Source: Whalleya microplaca
Taxonomy: Eukaryota > Ascomycota > Sordariomycetes > Xylariales > Xylariaceae
Reading direction: 5' to 3'
Length of the DNA stretch: 64,000 nucleotides
Assembly (NCBI GenBank): GCA_022497155.1
Contig: MU385714.1
Location: 1,302,001-1,366,000 of the forward strand
The position numbers were made by a program, and so were the translations under genes. Shown in pieces: positions 32,972 to 43,590 of this stretch; the first letter of the stretch is position 1; each line of letters opens with the position of its first letter. The notes under the pieces were generated by a model. It did not search any database. It was not told where the DNA came from and saw only the letters and a list, made by a program, of their open reading frames with translations.

Positions 32972-33667
32972 ATGACAGAAGTATCTTTCGCCAGAAACTT
33001 CCTCGCGGCCCTGGACTCCCGTCCCATCGTCGTGCCCGCCGACCATGTCGAGGATCCCAAGCGGTACGCCCCGCGGAGTGCGGTAAGTCGTCTCCCTCTT
33101 CGCACAGATCCCACTCGCGAAGCCATGTTTCTAATCAGAAGGATGTCTGTTCAACAGTACATACTCCCCCGTATGCCCAAGCCCATGAGCAAGCGAAAGC
33201 CCACACACACGGCCCCCGGGCAGGAGCGCAGCCTAACCGTGACGGTGAAATCGCTGCGCAACCCGCCGCTGGACGTGAAGCTGTCGTCGCAGACGCCGAA
33301 CACGTCGGTGCTGGACATCAAGACGGCGGTGTCGGAAGAGTCCGGCATCCCCGTCGACAAGATGAAGCTGCTGTACCGGAAGAAGCCCGTGCCCGACAGC
33401 AAGGTGCTGAAGGACCTCGTGGGCGAGGGCGACGCGAGCGCTGAGTTCTCCGTCATGGTCATGGGCGGGGCTGCTGCCGCTGTTAAGAAGACAGAACCGG
33501 TGCAGCAGCAGTCCGACGTCGCGCAGGGGCAGAGCGGTGGCGAGGTGCTGGATACGCCCGAGTTCTGGGATGATCTTAGGGGCTTCTTGTTGCAGAGGAT
33601 ACGAGACGAGAAGACGTCTGGGGATTTGGTGGACACGTTCCAGGCTGCTTGGAAGGCGAAGAGGTAG
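32972..33667 (+). CDS. get5: Get5/Mdy2-like ubiquitin-like protein of the GET pathway
   Basis: Exons 32972-33082 and 33158-33667 give 206 residues. The 75-nt intron (GTAAGT...CAACAG) is a multiple of three and has no in-frame stop, so the unspliced frame is also open (231 residues); splicing gives APRSA-YILPRMPKPMSKRKP. Domains: an N-terminal Get4-binding segment (1-45), a ubiquitin-like fold (about 65-140, LTVTVKSLRNPPLDVKL to LLYRKKPVPDSKVL), and a C-terminal homodimerisation helix pair (EFWDDLRGFLLQRIRDEKTSGDLVDTF, shown here as adjoining segments EFWDDLRGFLL and TSGDLVDTFQAAW). With Get4 and Sgt2 it passes tail-anchored proteins to Get3 in the cytosol. Confidence 0.88.
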   Translation: MTEVSFARNFLAALDSRPIVVPADHVEDPKRYAPRSAVSRLPLRTDPTREAMFLIRRMSVQQYILPRMPKPMSKRKPTHTAPGQERSLTVTVKSLRNPPLDVKLSSQTPNTSVLDIKTAVSEESGIPVDKMKLLYRKKPVPDSKVLKDLVGEGDASAEFSVMVMGGAAAAVKKTEPVQQQSDVAQGQSGGEVLDTPEFWDDLRGFLLQRIRDEKTSGDLVDTFQAAWKAKR

Positions 33668-34086
33668 TAGTTTCAATGGATTGTGCATTATAGATCAGCC
33701 AGCATTCAGTTACGTGGTATACGTCAGGTTTAATGGCAGTTTATGGAATAGAAATAAGACAAGACTAGGAGGAATAACGGGCATGCATGCACCTGATTCG
33801 GACAGTGTAATAAGAATGCTCTACATTCCAGTATGACCTTTTTGTTGCGGTGAACACCCTTGGCTAACATCAAATTTGGAAATTCATGTCACGCCTGCCT
33901 ATAAGGAAAGTGACCAAACTGCCTCGACTCGGCGGTATAGCAGGGAGTCTATCATCCATCCATCATCCATCTTGCGGGCTATCATAAACGTCGTAGACCT
34001 CGGCACACGGGTGCTGCTGCTCCTCCAACTGTCACCCTAAATTACGCCGTCGCATTCCCTCGGGTTCCTTAGGAACAAAAGCGAGC
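33668..34086. other. Convergent 3' intergenic region of get5 and cofilin
   Basis: Two converging 3' ends. A short direct repeat CATCCATCATCCATC occurs near 33956-33970. No gene recognised. Confidence 0.5.
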
Positions 34087-34959
34087 TTAAGCCCCCAGGC
34101 CCTTGCTGATCACCTTCAGTACTGTGTCGTATTCGATGTCGTCCTGGTCGTTGGCCTGCAACTCGACAGCGATACCGTTGAGCGAGCGCTTCAGTGCCTC
34201 CTTGGACGAGGCGTACACCATCTTGGCCTGTGCGGGGAAGAGTTAGTATCAATAGTTAGGATACACCAATGGTAATCTTCTATACTGACCATGACACCAG
34301 CATCATCTGGCGACCAGGCAATGAAGGCGATCTTGTTTCTGTATACCATCAGTATGGTTGCATTTAGCACTATCCTAGATTGACCCACCGTGATCCCTCT
34401 CCGCTGGCAAGGTTGTACTCGAAGTCATAGACAGCGTATCGAGGACCGGGGCCCTCAGCGCCCTAACAGCAGACGGTGGTTAGAATGGTATGTACGAAGC
34501 GTCGTAAGTTAAAACTGTAGCCTGGGATCTTACACTCTTGGCCTTGGTCTTGGCGTGGACGAGCTTCTCGCGGAAGGCCTCCCAGTCCTTCTCGTCCGAG
34601 GACTCCTCGACGACGACCTCCCGGAGATCGTCCGACAGCTTCATGACGATGTACTTGTACTTCTTGGCAAGCTTGAGGTCGTTGAATTTAGTGATGCAGT
34701 CCTGCGAGACTGTCGCTCTAGATTACGCAACGACCGTTAGTTTCTTTTCTGTCTTTCCCCAACATCTTTCCGATCGACCGCGCACGCGGCAGAGGACGGC
34801 CGGCGCGATTGGGCGCAAAGAGGGGTCATAGGCAAGCAAGAGGCGGGAAAACGACAGAAGCAAGTGTGCTGTAGTTACTATGTAGTACGAACCCTGATTG
34901 AGACTACAAAAATCAGCATCACCAGGCAGCGAGGGTGCTCGGGCGGAAGCGCTCACCAT
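34087..34959 (-). CDS. cof1: Cofilin / actin-depolymerising factor
   Basis: Six exons on the minus strand: 34959-34957 (ATG only), 34903-34893 (11 nt), 34717-34534, 34462-34389, 34338-34290 and 34227-34087; introns of 53, 175, 71, 50 and 62 nt; 153 residues, the usual cofilin length. Joining ATG, TCTCAATCAGG and AGCGACAGTC gives MSQSGATVSQDCITKFNDLK, the expected family N-terminus, which no other splice choice produced. ADF-homology features follow: YKYIVMKLSDD, GPRYAVYDFEYNL, NKIAFIAWSPDDAG, AKMVYASSKEALKRSLNGI, and QANDQDDIEYDTVL. Cofilin binds and severs ADP-actin filaments and is needed for actin patches and cytokinesis. The ATG sits in a good context (CAAAATGG). Confidence 0.93.
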
Positions 34960-35985
34960 TTTGGCGGTATACGATGTGGACGGTATCAAATGAGAATCTG
35001 GCGACGAGCTGTGACGTTGATCGTCAGCGGGGTTTTTAAAAACTCGTACAAGCAGATCCGAGATTAGAGTGGATGGGGACGCGAAGGCTTGGTAGAGGGG
35101 TTGAGGTGGTGAACTGACATTAAATCGCTGGTGCGCGTGTCCGGCCGGATGGGATGATTTAAGAGTTGGGAGTTGGCGATCTTCACGGGTGGAAAAGAAG
35201 AGAAAGAAAGAGGTGTGTCTCCTTTTAGTGTAGACGCTATCTATCGCAATGGAGGGGAAAGTCGGGCTGATGAAAAGAGGGACACAATCAACACAGAGCC
35301 TTGGTGGGGTTAACAAGTTTTGGGTGGCAGAGGTGGGCGGCCAGGGTCGGGGTGGGCGTCAAGGGTGGGCAGGTTGGCAGGTCTGCCTGGGCTGGTTGCC
35401 AGGTTGTTGACTTGACCATCAATCACAGACAATAAAAAAATAATAACCTAATGTAACCACTTCCTAGCCAGGTCGGCCATCGGGTGACAATTTTACAAGT
35501 CAGTCACAGCACTTTCGCACGTGACCTAGGTAGCTACCTTATGTATGCGCTTACTCCTACCAAGTACATACAAATTACATTATACGTACTTTTAGACGAT
35601 GTACAAGAACCTACATAGATGCTGCCTATCAACCGGATGAGCCACAGGGACTCGTCATCAACTACACGTATCAGCGTCAACTTAGCTTTGCAATCAGGCA
35701 GAATCAATAAGACCACTGCTTGAACAGTTACGAACAAGTACGAACAAGTACCTAGTCTGAATAGGATGACGTCGATCTCATATACTTTGTAGTGCGTGGC
35801 TCCTATTATACAACTCTTTAGAACGCCGCTCGGGGATATCTACCAGTATGAACAGAGGATGGGGAGAGTAGAGGGGAGAGAAATTACATAGCCACATTTG
35901 ATCCGTCCAATAACACCGAGATCAATGCTCCTTTTAACCCAGATTTTTGATACAGAACAAGCTGAAGTTCATTCATAAGCGTCTT
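34960..35985. other. Intergenic region: cofilin promoter and hsp60 3' flank
   Basis: The cofilin promoter lies at the left. A frame open to 35316 reads through the cofilin leader but is a shadow. The stretch 35330-35400 is GGTGGGC-rich, and ACCTAGGTA occurs at 35524-35532. A direct repeat CGAACAAGTA occurs twice at about 35731-35750. No gene supported. Confidence 0.5.
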
Positions 35986-37915
35986 TTACATCATACCGCC
36001 CATGCCGCCCATACCACCCATTCCGCCCATCGGAGGAGCAGGCTTGTTTTCTTCCGGAGCCTGGACGATGGCAACCTCTGTCGTTCCTAGTAGGGACGCA
36101 ACACCGCTGGCATCAACCAAGCCGGTCCGGACGACCTTGAGAGGGTCAAGAATACCGGCCTGTATCATATCCACATACTCGCCCTTGGCGCTGTCAAAGC
36201 CCTTGTTGAAGTCGCTGCCGAACTCGTCCATGAGCTTACCGACGATCACGGAGCCCTCCAGGCCGGCGTTCTCAACGATCGTCCGGGCCGGTCGGGTAAT
36301 GGCGTTCCTGACGATAGTAACACCCAGTTGCTGGTCGAAGTTGGCAGACTTGATATCGTTGAGAGCTTGGCTGGCAGCCTTGAGAAGAGCAGTGCCACCA
36401 CCAGGCAAAATACCTTCCTCAACAGCAGCACGGGTGGCGTTCAGCGCATCGACAAATCGGTCCTTCTTCTCACTGACCTCGACCTCGGAAGAGCCACCGA
36501 CCTTAATGACGGCGACGCCACCAGAGAGTTTGGCAAGTCGCTCCTGTAGCTTCTCTTTCTCGTAATCGGATGTAGTAGGGTCGCTCATCACGCCCCGGAT
36601 TTGTTCGCATCGTTGAGCAATGCTGTCCTTGCTTCCATCTCCATTAAGAATGATAGTATCCTCCTTGGTAATGGTGATTGAACCAGTAGAACCAAGCATG
36701 TCAGGAGTGGCCTTCTCCAACTTGATGTCAAGTTCGTCAGTGAAGACAGTACCGTTGGTAAGAACAGCGATATCGCCAAGGATGGATTTTCGGTTATCGC
36801 CAAAGCCGGGAGCCTTGACAGCGGCGACCTGTAGTTGGCCACGGAGCTTGTTCAAGATACAGACGGCAAGAGCCTCGCCATCAATGTCCTCGGCGATGAT
36901 GATAAGAGGTCGTCGCAATTGGGTGGAAGCCTCAAGAGCAGGAATGATGTCTTGTACCGCAGAGATCTTCTTTTCAGATAGTAGGATCAGGGGCTTCTCA
37001 AACTCGACCTTCTGTGACTTGGCGTCCGTAATGAAGTAAGGAGACACGAAGCCACGGTCGAATCGCATACCCTCTGTGACCTCTAGTTCATCATTCATAG
37101 TCTTTCCCTCCTTAACAGTGATAACACCTTCCTTGCCGACCTTCTCCATAGCGTTGGCAATCAGCTTGCCGATATGGGTGTCACCATTGGCGCTAATAGT
37201 AGCGACCTGAGCAACCTCTTCGCTCGTTGTGATATCTCTCTTGTTCTTCTGGAGGAATTCGACGACAGCATCGACAGCGGCCTGAGTACCCCGCCGCAAG
37301 TCCATAGGATTGCAGCCAGCGGCAACATTCTTGACAGTCTCGGAGAAGATCGCCCGGGCAAGGACAGTGGCGCTTGTCGTTCCATCACCAGCAGATTCGT
37401 TTGTCTTTGATGCGACATCTTGTACTAATCTGGCACCGAGGTCCTCGAATTTGTCCTGCAAGCTAATCGCCTTTGCGACAGTAACACCATCTAACCAAGT
37501 CGCAAGTCAGCATTCTCAGTTCAAAAAGAAGAAAATTCAAGCTGTAATCGGTGTATTCCCATACCTTTTGTGATCTTCGGAGAGCCATAACTCGACTCGA
37601 TTATGACATTTCGTCCCTTGGGGCCAAGCGTTGTGGCAACGGCCTTTGCAAGAGTCTCCACACCAGCAAGCAGAGCCGCCCGGCCCTCGACACCGAACTT
37701 CAATTCCTACAACAAATGTGTTAGTATAATCTGGAATAATAGAAAAGCTTCGAGGGGTCATTCTAGACGGGTCAACGGAGTTTATAAAAGGGTATACCAA
37801 CCTTGTGCGAAAACCGGAGCTGTTGCGAAAGACCTGCACCGGCTCGGTACTTGCTAGCAGTAGCGGCGGAAGACAGGACCGAAGCCCGCGCCCGTGAGGA
37901 CAGTGCACGCTGCAT
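35986..37915 (-). CDS. hsp60: Mitochondrial chaperonin Hsp60
   Basis: Exons 37915-37802, 37706-37565 and 37490-35986 on the minus strand give 586 residues; introns of 95 and 74 nt. The joins read [19 protein letters not shown] and [17 protein letters not shown]. Residues 1-38 are an Arg- and Ser-rich mitochondrial presequence ([20 protein letters not shown]). GroEL-type signatures include TLGPKGRNV, the ATP-binding [11 protein letters not shown], and [16 protein letters not shown]. The C-terminus is the flexible GGM repeat ending [10 protein letters not shown]. The protein forms the matrix folding chamber with Hsp10. It shares a divergent promoter region with the short-chain dehydrogenase. 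Confidence 0.97.
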
Positions 37916-38680
37916 TGTGGTATATATAAATCAAATCAGGGTTGAAAGAGTATTATACTGCAGGACCACCGATCGCAATGCAGGAGGAGAGGAAGATGCT
38001 TGAGGTTGTGGGAGGTGAGAGGTGTAAAAAGGTGAATTGGAGAATCTGGGGAGCAGAAGCTTCAAAAATTTTGGTCGAGGCCGTCGCGGAGGAAAGGGCT
38101 AGAAGGCCGAGGTCAATTGGCGCTAGACCGTAAATGGACTAGCGTTCATAGAGTTCAGTTAGACCAGAGGGTAACATGGAAAATCGTGGAATTCTTTTCG
38201 CGTAGATTGAGGTTGTACCTCGATTGAAAAGTTTATACGGGATAGTTTCAATGCGATTACATTTACCGTCCGCTTCAATTAGCATACTTATCCCTAGTGG
38301 TCGCGAGAGATGCGCGCCCTTTCTAAGTCAGCAACAGCAATCGAATGCCTACCTAGGTAGCATGTAGGGAAGGATGTTAGCCGCTTTGTCATCAAAACTT
38401 TCCATTGCCAACTCAAACGAGGCCAAGAGCTGTAAGGGCTGTAATTCTGTACTTGTTATAAACTTCTGTTACATAACTGGCTGATCCAGAGAAAAAATGG
38501 AGTGCAGTTGGTCTTCCTTCGAACACTGTACCTACTTGTGATTTACGAACGTGACGGCCTCGGCCACTTTGGGAGACATGTAAACTACATAAAGGCCAGC
38601 TTGACATAACTTGACATACATATCCAATACCAAATATTAATTCCAACAATACAACTAGCTCTACTTTTCAAATTCCAATC
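37916..38680. promoter_or_regulatory. Divergent promoter region of hsp60 and the SDR gene
   Basis: The 765 bp between divergent start codons must contain both promoters. A candidate heat-shock element lies at 38056-38063 and a TACCTAGGTA palindrome at 38350-38359. No coding frame is supported. Confidence 0.55.
38056..38063. promoter_or_regulatory. Candidate heat-shock element half-site pair
   Basis: GAAGCTTC is an inverted GAA-nn-TTC pair 141 bp upstream of the hsp60 ATG, the minimal core of an HSF site. A third 5-bp unit is not evident, so this is weak; a HindIII-like palindrome can arise by chance. Confidence 0.3.
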
Positions 38681-39808
38681 ATGGCAAGCATTGCGAAGAC
38701 CATCGTAGCTACAGGCGCCTCCTCGGGCTTGGTGAGCTTCGCCCCATACCCTCGTGATACTCCCCTTTCGACACATGTTGATTCTTACTATTGTATAAGG
38801 GGTTTGAGCTCGTCAAGCAGCTCCTCGCGCAGACCCAGCCGTACAAATTCATCCTTGGGGCCAGGAATGCGCAGGCAGCTCAGGCGGCCTACGACGGTCT
38901 CCAGTATGATAGCAGCAAGCACAGCTTGACTATCTTCCCACTCGAGCTGTCAAACCTGAAGACAGTCAAGACTTTCGCGAGCCAGACACTCGAAAAGCTA
39001 GGACAGGACAAGATTGATTATTTATTGCTCAACGCTGGCATCGGGAAGAATGCTGACGAGCCTGGTCCGCACGGCTCCAAGTGGTCTGAATCTTACATTG
39101 TCAATCACCTCTGTAGGCACCTGATCATTCATCCGTATATCATTCTCCCAGTGCTGATGTGTGCTTATTCGAACTCTAGCACAACATTACCTAACCCATT
39201 TGCTTCGTGAGAAGCTAGAAGAGTCGAAGTCGCGCGTTGTCTTCGTCTCCTCTGGAGGTATCCGTAATATAGATGATCCTAGTAAGCTAAGCTCCGTCTT
39301 CCGAAGAGGCGTTGGTCTAATAATGTGCCACAGGCGTACTCGATGATGATGTGAAGGGCGCTTCCAAGACACAGCGCAGCGTGTACAGCGAGACAAAGTT
39401 TATCCAATTCCTCGGAGCTCACTGGTGGCGCCGCCAACTACAGGGTAAATGTGTGGTCGTCGCTGTGTCGCCCGGTCTGATTCCCGGTTCCGGTTTCTTC
39501 GTCTCCAATAACATGCCAGCACCTGTAAACCATCCTGATGCGAAGAGCGTCGAAGAAGGTACGTTAGACACCCGAGGTCTTCACAATACAGGGAACGTTC
39601 ATGATCTAACCCCATGGTAGGCGCACAAAACATCTACCGCGCTTTCACGCGGGATGACCTCCCTCAAGATCCCGACCAGATCTTCTTAACAAGCTGGGGC
39701 GAGTGGTGGCCGAAGGACGTCTACCAACTTTCTCTTGACAAGAACCTACAGAACAAGTGGTGTCCCAGCAAGGAAGAGATTGAGCAGGAAGAAGGTGTGA
39801 ACGCCTAA
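38681..39808 (+). CDS. Short-chain dehydrogenase/reductase
   Basis: Five exons, 38681-38731, 38800-39112, 39180-39281, 39334-39558 and 39621-39808, give 292 residues; the introns are 68, 67, 52 and 62 nt. Joins read TGASSGL-GFELVKQLL, YIVNHL-SQHYLTHLL, IDDP-SVLDDDVKG and SVEE-GAQNIYRAF. Rossmann features: TGASSGLG cofactor loop (residues 11-18), LLLNAGI (NAG motif), VVFVSSGG with the catalytic Ser, and the YSETK (YxxxK) active site, followed by VAVSPGLIPGSG. It is a classical-type NAD(P)H oxidoreductase, similar in layout to retinol dehydrogenase/protochlorophyllide-reductase-like fungal SDRs; the substrate is unknown. No targeting signal is seen. Confidence 0.88.
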
Positions 39809-40680
39809 TTTGAGAGACCTGGTCATCAAAACACGGCGGAATAAGCATCATCTCGAGCAAGCCTTGTCGCAGCCATTCACTTTATGTCAGGCAGACCACA
39901 GTCAATAGAATAGGCAGAATTACCTGCTCTGAATAAAATAATGCCAAAACAACGGCAGGTTTTCCCTCCGAGTATTTTAGATCTCATCAACAGGTTGAGG
40001 TGATTGATAATCGGCACGCATGGATAAAGCACCATTCAAAATCAACCGGTCTAAACCGCCCTATTATCTACCAAGCCTCCTCTTCACCGCTACTACGTCC
40101 ATACGCCTAGTGACTTATCATTTTACTCGTGATGTGAGTAGTAAGCACATTAGTAGGGAGTTCAATCGTAGCTTTAGCTCAAGATCAAGTCGGTCGAACG
40201 AATAGGAGTTGCTAATTTTGGAGATATTACCACAATCGAATTCTTGGTCACATCTGCCTGCTCTGCACAGGAACACTGTCATTGCACTTCTTTGAATAAA
40301 CCAATGAAAAGCTGAAAATCTTGGGTTCCTATCCAATCCATTTTATTTATCCAGTGTGACTAATACGCCGTTGGCTGTATCCCTTATTAGTCGTCGTAGA
40401 CAATCGCCTAGCGGGTGTGAACGATATGAGGCCAAAAGCCCATACAAAAGATTATATGACCCTAAATATATCGAGATACCTTGTCAAGATTGCTGACCTA
40501 AGCGTGTATCATCGTGTGCAGTCTCTCTATACCATACTGTAACTAACGGGGAGTCGAAAAATCCGTCTCAAGTGTCTCTAGGTGGCTACGCAACCCCATT
40601 AGGCCGTCACAGCTAAGGGAAAGCTCGTGCCACGTTACAACTTGGTGCCTACACCCATATCGGCTAGAATGATACAGTCA
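39809..40680. other. Intergenic region at the start of the gene-poor island
   Basis: No gene supported. Composition drifts to AT-rich and only scattered short frames are present. Confidence 0.5.
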
Positions 40681-41735
40681 CCGTGGAGTGTCCCACCAAA
40701 CGTGTGGCTAGAAGAATAGAATGCAAGGTGTTGGAGCACGGATATATAGTAGGTCTTCGATTTTCGGTATCTAGCAACCACATGGCCTGTGTGGTCGTTG
40801 AAGGTTATGCCGCTGTCATTACTGACGCAGGCCATGCTTCCATGGCCCCTATGATGCCCCGTGGGCGCTCTCAGGCACTGGTAACATTGACTAGCAGCTT
40901 CTAGGGGACTTGAGTTCTGTGATATGGCCATCATTGGGAAGGCGAATGCAGAGTTACTACGGCAGCCCCCTGATAATTCCTACTTTTGCGACTCCAGGAA
41001 CAGGAGGAGATGGAATACTACTTGTAAAAATACCCTATAGCGCTTGACGGTATAGTGACAGGAAGCCTGGGAAGAAATTTCACTGGCTTTGTGGCTAGTG
41101 ACCTGTGGCCTAGGTCGCAATGCAAACACCGAAAAAGCACAATTCTTGTCGGTACGGCAGTTGGTTGCCTAGCCGTCCCCGGACTCGTCACTACTATCTT
41201 CTTCAGCAATGGGAATTATGTGGGGAGCCCGGCATATGTGAATAGTCAGTGGGCACACTTTGCATTGATGAGGGGCGCCTCGTTTGTTATCACCAACTAT
41301 CGCAATGCTTGAATTCGAAGCGCTTGTTCAGGCTTCGAATGAGGAGTATGGGTCGTTGTTTAATGCGCTTAATCCTAGCCTAGATGCTTTCAGATTCCCA
41401 GGCAATAAAATGAGGTCCTATCATTGATTAGTAGGTCTCATAACTATTGAGTATTTGTTTCGATATTGGATGAACTAGTTACAACATGACGATACTCTCC
41501 TGGCCCCCACGCACTACATCGCATTATTACCATTTTGTTATAACTTGCGGTCTACAAGTGCATGACTACTATGGCCTATTCAAAGTACCAGGATTCGGTC
41601 ATCACTTGGGGATTCTCAGGGGTCAATCACCAGGCCTTTACGACGCTCTAGTCTCGTGGATTGGGATGGGTATTGTCCCAGTTCGGTTGATTGATGCGTC
41701 AAGCATTCATTTCTACGCGAGATGGGGCCGCTAAT
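40681..41735 (+). pseudogene. Degraded tannase/feruloyl-esterase gene
   Basis: Pieces of a tannase-family protein occur in the right order on the plus strand but in different frames and with stops. They are EGYAAVITDAGHASMAP (about 40798-40850), KANAELLRQPPDNSYFC (about 40940-40990), a stop inside EYYL-KYPIALDGIVTGSLGRNF (about 41010-41080), and the C-terminal block DYYGLFKVPGFGHHLG with LYDALVSWIGMGIVP (about 41560-41690). In intact relatives these correspond to the GYA-NAGH region, the PDHSYWNGCSTGGRQG catalytic-Ser region, YPEDFDGIVAGAP, and the VPGMGHC-GGG His region. Here the Ser motif is scrambled and the region between is shortened. The gene is clearly non-functional. The family assignment is by motif order, not by search. 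Confidence 0.6.
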
Positions 41736-43434
41736 TATCGTTCGCTGTGTCCTATACCCAAAATGTGCACTAAAAGGAAACCGGGAGAGAACCTTCACTC
41801 GCTGGCTTTTGCTGTGTAAATTAAATGACCACTGTAGTCACATACATGATGAGATGTTTGTATACTCCTCAACTGCTTAGCAACTAAACAGCAGCCGATC
41901 GAGCTCTGAAGTATCCCCTTAATAACACATGTTCGAGAAAATCATACCTCATAGAGGAAAGAATATGCTAGCGACTCAAGAGGAGGCTGTTTATGAAAAG
42001 AGTATCGCAGCATCTTCTGAAGTCTAATTAGACATACATCTTACACTGAATCCTGTCGGTGATTGACTTAGTTAGCGCAATAAACAAGTACCATCATATG
42101 AAGCTCGATATGACTAAAAGACCGAGAATGACGCTGCTACATTACCATAGTTGGCGAGGCCATGATATAAGGGACATCATTACTATCGAATATATTACCG
42201 CACTTTGATTAATGCTAGCAAAAACACTTTAGGTGAGCTTTTCTCTACACTTCCTGTTTACGAGAGCCGTAGCTATCGTTTGCAAAGCATTTCACAAGTA
42301 GCCCCGCACTTGTATTGAAGGGCCTTTCAAGGCTTGAAACTGGCTACGATGATATTAACCTACGATCTATCAATCTACACCGTCGATTACTAAATTACCT
42401 CCAAACCTCCGATCTAAAAGCTTATGCCACACAATCTTCCCCAACCAGGATTCCACGCTCCTAATGACTACCCCGCCAAGTTGATTATGGCTGAATACAT
42501 GTCATCATAGTTGCCAGAGAACCCTGAACTGCTTATAACCTATATTTAACTGCTGTAAACTCGACAAATACGTTTCCAAACATCTTCTCTAAATTCCAGC
42601 AGTATACTTAGACTTTCAATCATGAATATATATTCCTCCTTGTTGCTGATCACAGAGCACCTAGCATGGGCGTATACTTGACGATCATATACAAAGGATG
42701 ACTGCACTGTTTCTTTCTATGTACATGGGTGCTTTGGATTATTGGCCCTGCCTAACTCCTGTGATTTGCTAACGCAATATATATGATAACCTAATTAAGA
42801 TTCAAGCACATCTTTGTGAACCCTCGGGTTGAACTTGAAAAGGTCTTTTCCTAGCTTACAGCCACCACATTCACCGCTCGACACACATCTGGTTTAAATT
42901 TTGCTGTGTTATATTGCCTATTAATAACGAACTAGCGGTCCATCTCCCTTAACGTTGTCTGGTTCTTCCCATCATAATCATTCTCTCCTCTGTCCCGGTT
43001 TACTCCTAATTATAGTCTGCACATGGTTCTTAAACAGAAGCAGGTGGTCATTATTATAGGAGCCGTTACCAAGGAGTATCATTACCAGGGTAGAGGTTAG
43101 GCAACATGCTACTTCTATAGCTAGAGGCATGGGGGTGAACCACTTAATTTATAACTAAAGGTATGTTTGAACCTTTAAGTTAGTCATCAGTCAATCTATA
43201 GCTAGTAATGAATCTATTTGTCTTCAATAATACCCTTAAAAGTTAAGATCTCTGTCTCGCTATTTAGCTATTGCCATGATATATGTACAATGGTACCCAA
43301 TATCCTTGCAGAACATTTTTCTTATAGAAGATCTTGTCTTAATATACATGTTACGCCTCTGTAGGAGTTATCACAACCGTGGTCATTGCATGACTTCATG
43401 GCTTCCCACATTGTGAGATGGCTTTCGTTTGTAG
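41736..43434. other. AT-rich intergenic stretch in the gene-poor island
   Basis: About 1.7 kb with dense stops on both strands, no gene-like frame and no pairing repeat found by eye. Probably old degraded sequence. Confidence 0.5.
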
Positions 43435-43590
43435 GGTTTAACCCAGGCCCCGGCTACTGCAGGTTACAGGCTAGCCGGTCTAGTCTCCGGCTGGCAACTT
43501 CCTAAAGCGTGGATCCCGGAGGCTGAGTCCTGGGCCTTTGACCACCCCCGGCCCGGGACCCGCAAAAACCCGGGTTGGCTGCCCGCCTTT
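43435..43590. repeat. GC-rich island with inverted-repeat character
   Basis: In AT-rich surroundings this block contains GTTTAACCCAGGCCCCGGCT near its left side and GGCCCGGGACCCGCAAAAAC followed by CCGGGTT near its right side. When one end is reverse-complemented, both begin with GGGTTT and run into CCCGGGCC-like strings, like imperfect terminal repeats of a short DNA transposon. No target duplication could be fixed, so the call is tentative. Confidence 0.35.

Noticed and set aside
32779..33444. Plus-strand 221-residue frame overlapping get5
   Set aside because: Pro/Arg/His-rich out-of-frame reading of the promoter and first exons of get5.
34723..35316. Minus-strand 197-residue frame reading through the cofilin ATG
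   Set aside because: It crosses the cofilin leader and its first two introns; the conserved cofilin N-terminus requires splicing instead.
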